A DNA stretch of 64,000 nt from Drosophila pseudoobscura (taxonomy: Eukaryota > Arthropoda > Insecta > Diptera > Drosophilidae): NCBI RefSeq assembly GCF_009870125.1, contig NC_046679.1, positions 27,962,001 through 28,026,000 on the forward strand, given 5' to 3'. Shown here one piece after another: positions 10,751 through 22,012 of the stretch (positions are counted from its first letter, which is position 1; each line of letters begins with the position of its first letter). Made by a program: the position numbers and the translations under genes. The notes beneath the pieces are model-generated. The model ran no database searches, was not told where the DNA came from, and saw only the letters and a list, made by a program, of their open reading frames with translations.

Positions 10751-12004
10751 ATGTGGAAAATGGACAAAAGCTGTAAGGATGAGGAGGAGGTCTTTGACTC
10801 GATCGTCACCTATCGCTGGATGCCATCAGAGGAGGCCAGTGACACCACTAAGGAATCCCAAAGCAATCCAGAGGTGGCCGTCAATCGAGACGCTCAACAC
10901 AAAAACTGGCGAATGCTGGTCGCAGAGTTGGGCAAGCGCAAGGAGCTGGCGGAGAAGGAGCAGCCGACAACATCTCAATCTTCTGTACAAAAATCAAATT
11001 CTTTGGCGAAACTGGAAGGACTCGAGAGCAAGGAGCGCGCCAAGGCAAGCTGGCAGCGTCTTTTCAACACAATTAAGCTGATCAAAAAGGGCGAACTGCC
11101 GGAGGAGGAGGAGAAAGAGAAATTCGAATTGAGTGGAAGTCCCAGCCTTGCCCTGCGCTACAAGCCATCCCATGAATCGCTCAAGTTCAAGAGGAGCAAG
11201 GACCAAGGCCTGGATCATATTCAGCAGCAGCCGAGCACATCCCAGGCTGCGGCTATCAACTTAAAAATAGAAACCTGTGACCTGCCGCCACATCAGACTT
11301 GCGTAGTGCGTGAGGTCCCGCCGATGTTTGCTCACCGAGTGCGCGTCTCAATGTCGAAGGACACGGATTCGTGCAGCTCCGGGGAGTTGGATTTGCAGAA
11401 GAACGGCACCGCATCAGAAGCAAGCAGAGTGACAGGACCATTGAAACATCTGGCAAGCGTCGTTGTAACTACGCCCTTAGCGACCTCCTTTTCAAGCGGT
11501 CCTCATGTGGGACCTAAGCGGAGCACAGTCAAGCCTACAAAGGCACCGTCAGCTTCGGGCAGAAAAGTTCCTAGCCCCAGCAACAGTGACACGGTAGACT
11601 CGTCATCGGAGTCGGTCAAAAAATTGACCAGCCCCAGCAACAGCTGCTCGGCAGGACGTTCCTCCCCGGAGGCGATTACCTCCAGCAACAGCGGTACGGC
11701 CGGAGGTGCCCCCTCGCTGTCTGGAAAGAGAACAACTAGGCCCAGTGGCAGCAGCACGGCACGTTCGGAGACGGGCAAAACCAGCAGCATCGCTGGCAGC
11801 GGGTTGCCAAATCTCCGCCAGCGCCAGCAGGAGCTTCACCGTTACCGTCTTCTCGTCGAACAGCTTCGCGTGGAACTGCTTCAGCTGAAGGTCAAACGCG
11901 AAATTGAGGGGACTCATCAACAGAACATCCTCTTCCGCAAAGATTTGCAAATCAAAGAGAATCTGTTGAGAACCTATGACGACAACGATGTCTCTCATGC
12001 TTAG
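10751..12004 (+). CDS. Uncharacterised serine-rich protein with C-terminal helical region
   Basis: A single open frame of 417 residues; I do not recognise a family. The N-terminal 150 residues are charged (DEEEVFDSIVTYRW, ELGKRKELAEKE, PEEEEKEKFEL). Residues about 200-350 are low-complexity and rich in Ser, Thr, Gly and Pro. The last 70 residues (from RQRQQELHRYRLL) are rich in Leu, Arg and Glu and should form a coiled coil. The frame is open upstream of the first ATG to an acceptor-like CTTCAG ending at 10706, so the true start could lie in an earlier exon and add at least 14 residues. Poly(A) signals follow at 12064 and 12113. A gene occupies the same interval in D. melanogaster, as I recall, but I cannot assign its function. 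Confidence 0.7.
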   Translation: MWKMDKSCKDEEEVFDSIVTYRWMPSEEASDTTKESQSNPEVAVNRDAQHKNWRMLVAELGKRKELAEKEQPTTSQSSVQKSNSLAKLEGLESKERAKASWQRLFNTIKLIKKGELPEEEEKEKFELSGSPSLALRYKPSHESLKFKRSKDQGLDHIQQQPSTSQAAAINLKIETCDLPPHQTCVVREVPPMFAHRVRVSMSKDTDSCSSGELDLQKNGTASEASRVTGPLKHLASVVVTTPLATSFSSGPHVGPKRSTVKPTKAPSASGRKVPSPSNSDTVDSSSESVKKLTSPSNSCSAGRSSPEAITSSNSGTAGGAPSLSGKRTTRPSGSSTARSETGKTSSIAGSGLPNLRQRQQELHRYRLLVEQLRVELLQLKVKREIEGTHQQNILFRKDLQIKENLLRTYDDNDVSHA

Positions 12005-12333
12005 GATCTCAATTGCAGCATCACTCCACTCAGATTAAGAACAAGCTTTACAATACATGTTGAAATAAATTAGCCAAGATCGCAGTACTTCGAAAACAGT
12101 TTAAAGTCTGAAAAATAAAACCCAAACAAAGAAAGCCATAGACCGGAAAAGAAAATCATTTTCATATTTGTTCTTTTTTTATTTAAAAATCAGTTACATG
12201 TGTCTTAACATTATGTAATCCAATTAAAAGTGGCCGATCAACTTTTGCGTTCAGTAACACTGGTAATGCAGGCGTTTCCCGGTGAATGGACCCTGCCTAT
12301 TCTATTTTAGATCGGTTTAATTAATAGATTAAA

Positions 12334-13542
12334 ATGTTAATAAACCTTTGTCGGGTTTGTGGCAAGAGTAACATCTGCCCGAAAGCCTTACCGCTTTTCG
12401 AACCTAGTAATCGAAAGCTACTGAGGTATATATATGATCTGACTGGGATTCGAGTAAGCTTTAGCCTTGTATGTTTCGTCTCAAATATTGCACGATTTAT
12501 ATGAGTTGTTTGTATTGTTTAGCTGCTTTGTCATTCCAATTCACCCCACATGGTGTGCTTCTGCTGCCAGATGGACATAAAGACAGCCAATGTGTTTCGC
12601 AGGCAGTGCATTAAAGTGCAACAGAAATGGTCGGCGATGGAGAAGAAAACTGAAGATCAGACGCCAAAAATTCGCCGGAGTGTTCGATGTTCTAGGCGAC
12701 GACCGGTCTTGCATTTGCCTGTAGAACCTTTGCAAATAGTTGATGTTGTAATGAAAACGGAAGATGAATTCATACAAGCACCAAGTGTTAACAATGAGGT
12801 TGACCAACTGGCCTGGACTTCCGCAGAACAGGTCGCAATACATACCGAGGGTAGTCCAGACGAAACCGATCATGACAGCTCCTCCAGTTCCGATAAAGAC
12901 TACAGTGCACAACCAAAGCTACAGCTCCACAAATGCAATCTGTGTGGCATCGTTAAGAACAACAAAGCATCGCTAGTGAGGCACAAGTACACGCATACTG
13001 GCGAAAGGCCACATCCCTGCAAGTATGGGCGAATATATACCCCGTGTATACCACGATACTAATCTTGGACTCTTTACAGGGAATGTCCGAAAGCTTTTCT
13101 TTCCGGAAACGAACTTCGCGCCCACATGCTCACGCAACACACAGAGGAACCACCATTTCCCTGCCGCTATTGCGAGCGGAAATATTTCTCGTCGATAGGG
13201 CGAAAGAAGCACGAACGCGTCCACACAAATGAACGGCCCTTTGTTTGCGAACAGTGCGGCAAGGCATTCACCAGAGGGTGCATCATGAAGCAGCACATGC
13301 TTTCCCACACGGGACAGAGGATGTTCAAGTGAGTTGCCGAGTCTCCAGCAATAATATGGTATAATTATGCAAATCGTTCTTTTTGCAGTTGTGATATTTG
13401 CAATCGTTCCTTTACGCTCAAGAAACATCTTGTCACGCATTACATATCGAACACACATAAACTTAATGCTGCAGCGCAAAAGGTTGTGCTCCCTCGGGGA
13501 GAAAACTGTGCCAGCAATAAGCAGCAGAATACAGAATTATAA
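12334..13542 (+). CDS. ZAD and five-finger C2H2 zinc finger protein (a)
   Basis: Four exons (12334-12453, 12523-13022, 13080-13328, 13389-13542) encode 340 residues. The start MLINLCRVCGK gives the first Cys pair of a ZAD dimerisation domain, and MVCFCCQM gives the second. An acidic Ser-rich linker follows (about residues 100-185). Five C2H2 fingers come next; the linkers HTGERPHPC and HTNERPFVC are classical, while the others are altered. The nuclear DNA-binding role is inferred from the family. Exon 1 is 120 bases, as in the next two genes, which marks them as tandem duplicates. In finger 1 the spacing is unusual (CNLCGIVKNNKASLVRHKYTH). The last intron splits the array just before finger 5. 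Confidence 0.85.
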
Positions 13543-13762
13543 TTATAGTTTCTAGAAGTTCACAAGTCTAGCACTAGACTAGCTTTGCTGTAGATTCCTT
13601 GAATATTTTTGTTTACTTTTAAAACTACCCCTAAATTCGCGCCCTTCAAAGCAGCAACAAATAATTGCCGCGTCTTCCAGTGAATGTCAACGCTGCTGCT
13701 GCTCCGATTTACATGAAACTGCATTCCATTTAGGCGAGTTTTGTAACGAGAGAGCCTCAAAG

Positions 13763-14912
13763 ATGTTAATAAATATGTGTAGAATTTGCGCTAGGCGCAA
13801 TCTCTGTGAACAAAGCATAAATCTGTTCGAGCATGCCAACAGGAAAGTGGTGCGACATATTTTTATGATTGCTGGTGTTCGGGTAAGCCGGAATTGGCTA
13901 GAACTATTGAGAAACATTTAAATTTACATATCCCTATGCAAATGTCTTTGTTTTATGGATACCACAGTTGAGAGATCTGTCGAATGTTCCTGCCTTCATA
14001 TGCCATTGCTGCCAGTCGGATCTCAAATTGGCCATGACCTTTCGAAAACTGTGCCTTAAAACCCAGAAGCGATGGCAGCCCAAAATCGTGGTACACGAAG
14101 ATTCCTCGCTTAGCGAAACCGAATGCCAAGCAACAGCTGAGACGTTAAAGATAACAAGACAGAATTCTGGCATAGTCAGCAAATTCAGTGAAACCGATGA
14201 CGGGGCACAGGAGCCGGAAGAACCGTTTATAATAATGCTGGAAGAGCAGCCAACGAGCAGTCTTTTCGTATGTGAACAAATCGATGAGGATGAGCCAGAG
14301 GAAATCTGCAGCGAAGAGGAGCAGTCAACTGCTGATCCCATACTAACCACAAATCCCAAAAATAACCACAAAGTCACAAAGCAGGAAGACGAACCCTACA
14401 TATGCGAACAATGTGGAAAGCATTCCCATTCAAAGACTGTATTTGAGCGGCACATGCGAAAGCACACGGGAGAGCGCCCGTATGGCTGCCTGTAAGAATC
14501 ATAACAAAGTTCACAATAGCACAATGTATTAAATCCCAATTATTATGTTTGCAGCGAGTGTACCGCCAAGTTCCTCACGGCTGCCGAACTCCGCTCCCAT
14601 CATCGTGTCCACACGGGAGAACGACCGTTTGCCTGTCGCTATTGTGAGCGGCGGTATGTGAGCTACATGGGCAGATTAAAGCACGAGAGAATCCATACCA
14701 ATGAGCGTCCTTTTGTCTGCGCCGAGTGCGGCAAGACATTCACGAATTCCTATATACTTAAGAATCATATGCTTGTGCATACGGGCGAGCGACAATTTCG
14801 ATGTGATCTCTGTGAGCGATCTTTTCAGCGTAAGACTCATCTGCGGACGCATTTCCAATCGAACACTCACAAGCAGAACGTCATGAAGCAGCAGCAAGGC
14901 GGTGTCATGTGA
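13763..14912 (+). CDS. ZAD and five-finger C2H2 zinc finger protein (b)
   Basis: Three exons (13763-13882, 13968-14491, 14555-14912) encode 333 residues. The ZAD is MLINMCRICARR with ICHCCQSD as its second Cys pair. An acidic linker follows, then five C2H2 fingers beginning at YICEQCGKH and ending in RCDLCERSF...HFQSNTH. The last two fingers are joined by HTGERQF without an intron, whereas genes (a), (c) and (d) have an intron at that point. This copy has therefore probably lost it. It starts only 220 bases after gene (a) ends, so its promoter must be compact. Likely a sequence-specific nuclear transcription factor; target unknown. Confidence 0.87.
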
Positions 14913-15127
14913 AATCTTTTAGAATAATTCATATTAGCAGGGAACCAAATAGAAAAGAAACTTAGTTTAAACGAGACTTTGTTTTGCGGTCTTATTTCGA
15001 GCCAGTGTTGCATGGCGACACCTGTACGTGTGGGCGTTGCGCTGCGAATGGTCAACAGTTGTGTGGGTGGAATGTCTTTGTTTACAATTAGCAATATTGA
15101 GTATTATTACCCATTTGTTGAACTAAA

Positions 15128-16513
15128 ATGCTGAAAAACGTTTGTCGCATATGCGCCAGTAACACGGACGACAGCAAAGCATTAAAGCTCTTCATGAGCA
15201 GCACGCGGGAGCTGGTGCAACAAATCAATTTAATCGCCGGCATTTTGGTAAGCTCTAAGGAATCCAAGATAAAAACGTTTAAATCAATCGTTTGCCCCAC
15301 CACAGCTTCAATTCGATCCCGATTTACCCGATTGGATATGCGAAAGATGTCAGACAGCCTTGCAGGGTGCAATAGAGTTCCGTGACCAATGTCTGAGCAG
15401 CCAAGATAAGTTCAAAAGATTCGATGGGACGCTTACTGAGGGCTCTCGGCCTGCATCCACCCACCTATTTTGTTTACGACGTAGTACGCGCTCCCAGAAA
15501 CAGCTGGACGCTGCCACAGAACTAAAGAATCTGCCCAGTCCCATAGAAGTAATGATCAAAGTCGAGAACCTGAGCAATGGCCATGAAGAAGACGATGGTG
15601 TTGATCATCTGGATACTAGCAACGAAACAGATCTGGACTTCGTAATTAAAGAGTTTCCCCTGTCAGAAGACGATGATGTGCCTGGCTCCGCAGCTAAGAT
15701 CCGAAGAGGTCGACGAAAGAGGTGCTCTAGTGAAAAGCGCCAAAAACCAGCTCTAACCGTCTTCTTCTGCGATCAATGTGGCACCAATATCACTGGAAAA
15801 ACCTCCTTTGATCGCCACCTGCGTAAGCACAGCGGCGTCCGACCCTTCCAGTGCCAGTAAGATGAGAAAACTAAGAAATTTCATTGCAGTTTTTAATCGT
15901 TTTGGTCTCTTAGACTCTGCCCCGCCCGCTTTCTATCCGCTGGGGAGCTGAAAGGCCATCAGGTGATGCATACTGGGGATCGTAATTTCCCCTGCCGCTA
16001 CTGCGATCGCAGCTATGTCAACTACAGCGGGCGACTACGTCACGAACGCACTCATACCAATGATAGGCCTTTTGTCTGCTCCCAGTGTTCCAAGGGCTTC
16101 ACTAATTCGTACATTCTAAAGAACCATATGCTGATCCATACGGGCGAGCGCTTGTTTAGGCAAGAAACCAACTCATTGTTGTTCAATTTGTTGTATTACC
16201 AGAGCTATGTATTTGCAGATGTGAGCTGTGCCAGCGTTCGTTCTCGCGACCAACCCACTTGAAGACCCACTATCGCTCGAATACGCACAAGCACAATATG
16301 GAAAAAGCAAAGGCCGAGAAACAACAGCTGGCCGACTGCTTGCAAATGGCTCTGCCACAGCAGGCGGAGCAGACTGAATTCCTGGTGGAGCAGCAGCAAC
16401 CGGCATTGGGCTTCACGATAGATGTTCCTTTGCCCTTGGAGCAGGCATCCTCATTGGATCTAGCCGCTCAACAGCTCTTGGGACCAACAACCTTAGTATT
16501 TAGTACAACCTAA
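15128..16513 (+). CDS. ZAD and five-finger C2H2 zinc finger protein (c)
   Basis: Four exons (15128-15247, 15306-15856, 15914-16159, 16219-16513) encode 403 residues. The ZAD has NVCRICASN and WICERCQTAL as its two Cys pairs. An acidic linker follows, then five fingers from FFCDQCGTN to RCELCQRSF...HYRSNTH, and a glutamine- and leucine-rich tail that could be an activation region. The third intron (16160-16218) begins GC (AG|GCAAGA) rather than GT. The reading frame and paralogue alignment require the splice there, because gene (d) has a GT intron at the same codon. Exon 3 is 246 bases here and in gene (d), which suggests these two are the closer pair. Confidence 0.86.
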
Positions 16514-16705
16514 ACCAACGACAACGAAAAGCCAAATATATAGTTTATACTTTAATTTCATTAAGTCTTTGTGGAGATCTCGAGATCTTCTTACGACTGT
16601 TTTGAGTCGGTGTTGTACGGCAACAATTTTTATCAAGAAAACGTACAAATTATAAAAATCTAAGAAGGGCCTTTTTCGCTCCATGCAGGGTTGTTTTTTT
16701 GGGCA

Positions 16706-16732
16706 ACATCGATGTCGATGTCATCGATGACA
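16706..16732. repeat. Pair of ATCGAT palindromes between convergent ZAD genes
   Basis: ACATCGATGT (16706-16715) and TGTCATCGATGACA (16719-16732) are perfect palindromes three bases apart, in the 428-base gap between two convergent 3' ends. They resemble DREF or insulator-type ATCGAT sites but lack the TATCGATA or CGATA flanks. Function unknown. Confidence 0.4.
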
Positions 16733-16941
16733 GAGCGCTAATTCCAGTTCCGTTGCAGGTCCAAAAAAACGCACACTTGTTTTATAAAAACAATGATTTT
16801 GTTCGACTTGAAGGATAGAGTTTATTAATGATAAAGTGTTATTACAACAAGTCAAATGTATTATATTATTGCTGAAATGCTATTTGTCTGTATAATCCAT
16901 AATCGCGCCAAGCTTAAATTTATAATGGTGCATCTCTAGTC

Positions 16942-18422
16942 CTAAACTATTAAACTATCCTCCTCCACATCCTCCAATTTAAGTTCCTTTTTCTGCTCTC
17001 TCTCCAGTGTGATCCCGGCCTTCTCCATATGCCGTTTGTGCACTCCCGAACGGAAATGTGTACTCAGATGGGTGGGGAGCATGAAAGACTTGTCGCACAG
17101 CTCGCACCTTCAAAATCGAATAAATTTTTCAAAGCAATTCCAGGGCGGATTCAGCACTTTACTCACCTGTAAGCGCGCTCGCCGGAATGTATTAACATGT
17201 GGTTCTTAAGAATGTACCCAGTGGTGAAAGCCTTTCCGCATGTGCCACAGACATAGGGACGTTCATTGGTGTGGGTACGCTCATGCTTAACGCGAGTGGT
17301 GTAATCGGTGAAACAGCGTCCGCAGTACTGGCAAGCGAACGGACGCTCTCCGGTGTGCTTACGCATGTGGCGCTTCAGTTCGGACGTGGTGCAGAAGCGA
17401 GAGTTGCACAGTCTACAAATCAATATGCAATTTAATGGAGATTATAGATTCTGTCGGGTGGGATATACTCACTCGCAACCAAACTGCTTATCGCCGCGGT
17501 GGCGACGACAGTGTAGCTCGAAGGCCATGCGGCCTTTGATGTGATTGCCACACTGCTCACAAATGTAGACGCCGCCTGTTCCACGGCGGCGTGGATCGTC
17601 AGAACGTACTTTCGGTTTGGGCGGCAGACTGGACTTCTTTACAACGATGTTCTCATGCTCATACTCATCGTCCAGGACGTTGTCCAGCACGGCCACTTCG
17701 TCATCAGAATCGTAAACATAGCCCTCATTTCCATCTCCTGTAATAAGTTCCCCAGCAGCATCTATCATTTCTGTCTCCTGATGACTTTGTTCCTCAATAT
17801 CTTCGTCTGCCATGAGGCTTTCGTATTCGGCCTCCTCTATAAGCGATGCTCCGTCGTCCTCCGTCACGTTGTTTTCGGCATCGTCGAAGAATTCATTGTC
17901 GTATTCGATTTTTTCACCAATATCCACCTCCTCCTCACCCTCCTCTTTTGCTTCTATATCATCCATATAAGTTTCTATAGTTTCGACCTCTTCGGGGGGC
18001 TGGGCCCTCTTGTCGACGTCCGCCTCCTCCATCACCTCGACGTCAGTGCCCAAGACTGCGGCCTGGTAGTACGCGGGTATCACGCTTTGCTGTTCTTCGG
18101 TTAGTCCCATCAGGAGACTGCGTTGGGCGCCAATGCAACGCTCGCGAAATTTGGTTGCAGCACTTAGTTCCATTACGCAGCATTCGCAAATTAGTTCAGG
18201 TAAACATCCAAAAGACTCCAGCTACGAAAAGTATGGTTGCTAAAACTATTCAGAATAATTTCTGGCGCAAAAATACAGTACCCGCAATCCAGTGAGCGTC
18301 TCAATGTTCTCAACCATCTTTGGATTTGATTTGTCAAACAAGCGAGGGGATCTTTTGATGCTTGCATACTTGGCACACACGCGGCAAGTGCTTTTCAAAT
18401 GTTTTAACGACGACTTCGACAT
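16942..18422 (-). CDS. M1BP: ZAD and five-finger zinc finger protein (d), probable M1BP orthologue
   Basis: Four minus-strand exons (18422-18282, 18221-17473, 17412-17167, 17107-16942) encode 433 residues. The ZAD has STCRVCAKY and LICECCVME as Cys pairs. A long, very acidic region follows (about 80-220), then five C2H2 fingers from YICEQCGNH to RCELCDKSF...HFRSGVH. M1BP is a ZAD protein with five fingers that binds core-promoter Motif 1 of constitutive fly genes. The naming rests on gene order: as I recall, CG9797 (M1BP) is the minus-strand neighbour of CG8202 and CG9801 in D. melanogaster, as here. It could instead be another ZAD gene of the cluster. The open frame upstream of the ATG lacks a further ATG. 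It shares a 185-base promoter gap with VPS35L. Confidence 0.62.
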
Positions 18423-18607
18423 CTTTTTGGTTGCAAGTGTAACAATTTGCACTTTTTACAATAAAACTGCGAGCTCAAAAAGTAAACGCGTCGCTTGACA
18501 GCTGGATTTTGCCATTCACAGCGTGCGCGGTCATATGGTCAGTCGCCGCGAAGCTGTACATATTGAACAGCTGTGTCTGTGATGCCGACAACAACAACCA
18601 GGACGCT
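18423..18607. promoter_or_regulatory. Divergent promoter between ZAD gene (d) and VPS35L
   Basis: The start codons are 185 bases apart on opposite strands, so both transcripts start in this gap. It contains two E-box strings of the fly core-promoter type (GACAGCTGG near 18498 and AACAGCTGTG near 18567) and a close direct repeat GGTCATATGGTCA (near 18530). No TATA box or DPE is evident, which fits a housekeeping promoter. Confidence 0.6.
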
Positions 18608-21600
18608 ATGTCGAATTTGGATTGGTAGGTTTTCAAGGAAAATATACAACTAATTGTTGATTTATAATCCCATTTGACTGAAGGGTGTGCGTGCCGCGTT
18701 TGTATGAAGTAAGAAAAAACCACTTGGCTGGCCGTGCCACGCTGGAGCATCCGCTAAAACAGCAGACAGTCACGGTGAGTTTTGGAATATGACGCCCTCT
18801 ATGACTTGAATTTATAAATAGTCGTAATTCTTTTAACCAGGTGGTGGACATTAATCCTTTGAGCCTGGCTCTGGAGGGTACTGATCCGCTCTCGCAATTT
18901 GCGCGCCAAGATGAAGAACTGAATGATCAACTCTCCCAAATGGTCAGCGAACTCGTAAGTGCACAATCCCCCAACCACCTTTGGACTAAACCTTCCTCTT
19001 CCCCAGGACCTCAAGTCGAAGCGTCGCGAACGTGATAGAATAGAGCCAGAGGATAATACCCTGCAATGGAGCACAAGGCGCTTGGGTATTCTCAATCGCT
19101 TCACTACCAATGAGAAGCTATCGCTATCGACCAGTTTTCTGGTCGCCTCTGGCAGCTTGGACGGCGGCAATGAAAGCAGTAAGTTGTGTGGAATACTCTC
19201 TTGGGCCTCTCCTAACAAATTCAATCCCAGTCAAAGCACAAACTGTGGTGGCAGACAAGACCAAGTATCGGCTGGAGCAGTTGGATCATTTCGATGATGG
19301 CACTATGCGCCACATGATGGACCTCACGCAACCGGAATACATTCAGAGATTCGAGCAACTCAAGCAGGAGCTCACCCAATCCTGGCACAACGATCAACGA
19401 GTGAAGGCTCTGAAGATTGCCATACAGTGTGCCAAGATGTTGGCAGACACCACTGTCCTGCAGTTCTATCCCAGCCAGTATGTCCTCATTACGGACATTT
19501 TGGATGTCTTCGGAAAATTGGTGTACGACAGACTGCAGGCCAAGGCATCGGGACTGCCTGGTGCTTCGGCCGCCACATTGGAACGCGAACGTGAAGCTGC
19601 TCGGGATACGTGCCAGAATTGGTTCTATAAGATTGCCTCCATACGAGAGCTGCTTCCGCGCTTGTACCTGGAATTGTCCATCTTCAAGTGCTATGAGTTC
19701 TTAACATCCGATCGCGAGGAATACGAGAAGTTACTGCGACGTCTAACGCATCAATTGAGGGGCATTGCGGATCCCCTCGTTTCCACCTATGCGCGTTGCT
19801 ATCTAGTGCGCATGGGCGTGACTGTAACGCCCAGCAAGACATATATTCGTGAAAATTTCGGTGACCTGTTCATTGTTTACCCTCAGGTGAGTGGAAGTAC
19901 TCTTAATGACTTCATTTGATCAATGCTTTTTTAATAGATCTTTCGATTTGTGGCACGTTTTAATCTGCATCCGGAGATTGTCACCGCCAGCTCGTATCTG
20001 CAGCTATATGCACCAGCATTCGACTATATGCTGCTGTGTTTAGTGCACAAATGCGAGCTTCACACGCAGGATATGCTCAACGAGTGCAAACAACTGAAGA
20101 ACAAGTGAGTAGGAGTCCATATCTTTCAATGAAACCCATTCAAACTCTTCCATACATTGCCAGCGGCGCAATACTGATGTCCATTCTGAGTTCCTTCACA
20201 TCCGAGTTCATTGCCACAAATGCATTGGAGTTTGTAGAGCTGATAAAAACCTCAGAGACGCCGGGAATATCAAAATCCCAGCTGCTTCGTTCATTAGGGA
20301 GCTGCGTCAGCAGTTGTGCCCCGCTGCAGGAGCAGCGTGTGACCTTTCTAAAGGCCGCCTTTGAGACCATCAACAAGCTGACGGATCCGAATGAATACAT
20401 CAACTGTGTGGAGACCTGGGCTGTCTTTGTATCGCAGTATTTTACCGTACGTTAAGAGCGTGGCTTAAACTCTAGATAATAACTAATTATTGATTATGTT
20501 TCAACAGATACACGAAGTGAATCGTTTGCTGGGAGAGCTGAATACACGCATGTGTTTGGGCAAGGCCTATGAGAAGCACTATCCGCAACTGCAGAACATT
20601 CTGTCGAGGATTATGCAGAACTACCGCAGCATTGAATTGCTGCTGATACAGCCCAACTTCTTGCCCTATCTGGACCTGTTTCAAAAGGAATCAGTGCGCG
20701 TGGAGGTGTGCAAGACAATACTCACATACTACAAGCAAAACAGCGAGGAATACACCTGTGATGCGGTGGTCACGAATGCTCTGATGTATCTGGGAAAGAT
20801 TCTCAATGATTCTGTGAAGTAGGTGAAGCTTTAGTGATTTAGAAACAATTTCCTCATTGATATTGGTGTGCTCTTCGTTCAGTGCTCTCAGCGTGGAAGA
20901 TGAGAGACGACAGATATCTCAACTCATCAATGTCTTCATACACAAAGTACACTTTGGTCGCGACTTGGAGCAGCAGCTAGGCTTCTATGTGGAGGCTAGG
21001 GGCACCTTTAGCAATCTGGATGCCGTGTATGTCACCCTAGTGCATGCTGCCTGCAAGTTGGCCACACGTAATACCTCAAGATCCACGGGTTTCATCAAGG
21101 CCTGCATATCCTATTGTTTCATAACCATTCCGAGCATTAGCGCTGTCCAACAGCAAATGGATTTGTATCTGCTGTGCGGTCAGCTAGCCCTCAGGCATCT
21201 GTGCTTGGGACAGGGTAAGGCATTTCCTTAATTAAGGAATCAATTTCTGTATAAATAAGTTATTTTTCCTTAGCTGATGCCTGCTTTGAGGCCGCTTTGC
21301 AGCTGGTGAATGATTTGCCTGCCGCCACCGTGGACTTTGAGGGTAAACCGCGCAGCCTGGAGCGCTACTTAGTCTCATATTTGTGCAACATGCTGGCCAC
21401 ATTGATTGTGGTGCCCGATAGTCCAGAGCAGGGAGTGCTGTACTTTCTGCGTCTGCTCCTAGATGTCATTGGGAAGCATGAGTTCAAGGCGGACAGCACG
21501 GCGCCGAGCGTCATCTATCTGCATGCCTTGGACATGCTCTATGTGCAGTCGCTGGAAAAGTATCCCTATCACATAAAGGGTGTGGTTTCCAACGATGATT

Positions 21601-22012
21601 TGTATGGCCATGATCCCAAGTTTCTGGCGGAGATCAACAATCTGTGTGTGCAAGTGGTGGATGCCATTCTGTTGCAGCTCAAGGCCCTTGGTGTGGCCCA
21701 TCAGCAGCGACAGCAGGCAGAGCTATCCCTAGATCTTTTCTTAAGGATTGTACGCTATGCGGATTTGGAAAGGGAAACTGTGTCCCAATTGGCATTGAAC
21801 CTCTGGCTCTTGGCCAACAAATCGCAAACGCAGCTCGATACAAAGACACTAGTATGTATAGCACAATATATATTTTGTTGTGATATTTACCTTTAATTTT
21901 GCAGCCCCAAACCTTACGCGTTGTAGAGCAGTTGTACAAACAATTGAGGGATGTGGCACCAGCGCAGGCACAGGCCATTGCAAAGCTACTCCTGCGCATG
22001 CGCAACAGCTGA
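18608..22012 (+). CDS. VPS35L: VPS35-like protein, retriever complex subunit
   Basis: Eleven exons (18608-18624, 18684-18774, 18841-18954, 19007-19178, 19231-19886, 19938-20104, 20164-20446, 20508-20818, 20883-21214, 21274-21851, 21905-22012) encode about 942 residues, close to human VPS35L (963). All junctions keep frame with GT-AG ends. The protein is the long alpha-solenoid subunit of retriever, which recycles membrane cargo from endosomes with the CCC complex. Recognisable blocks are WVCVPRLYEVRKNHLAGR at the start, VLITDILDVFGKLVYDRL, and NLHPEIVTASSYLQLYAPAF with its flanks. The first exon is only 17 bases and its acceptor (ACTGAAG) is weak, but the joined reading MSNLDWVCVP is what I expect for the D. 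melanogaster gene CG8202. It is head to head with ZAD gene (d). Confidence 0.9.
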
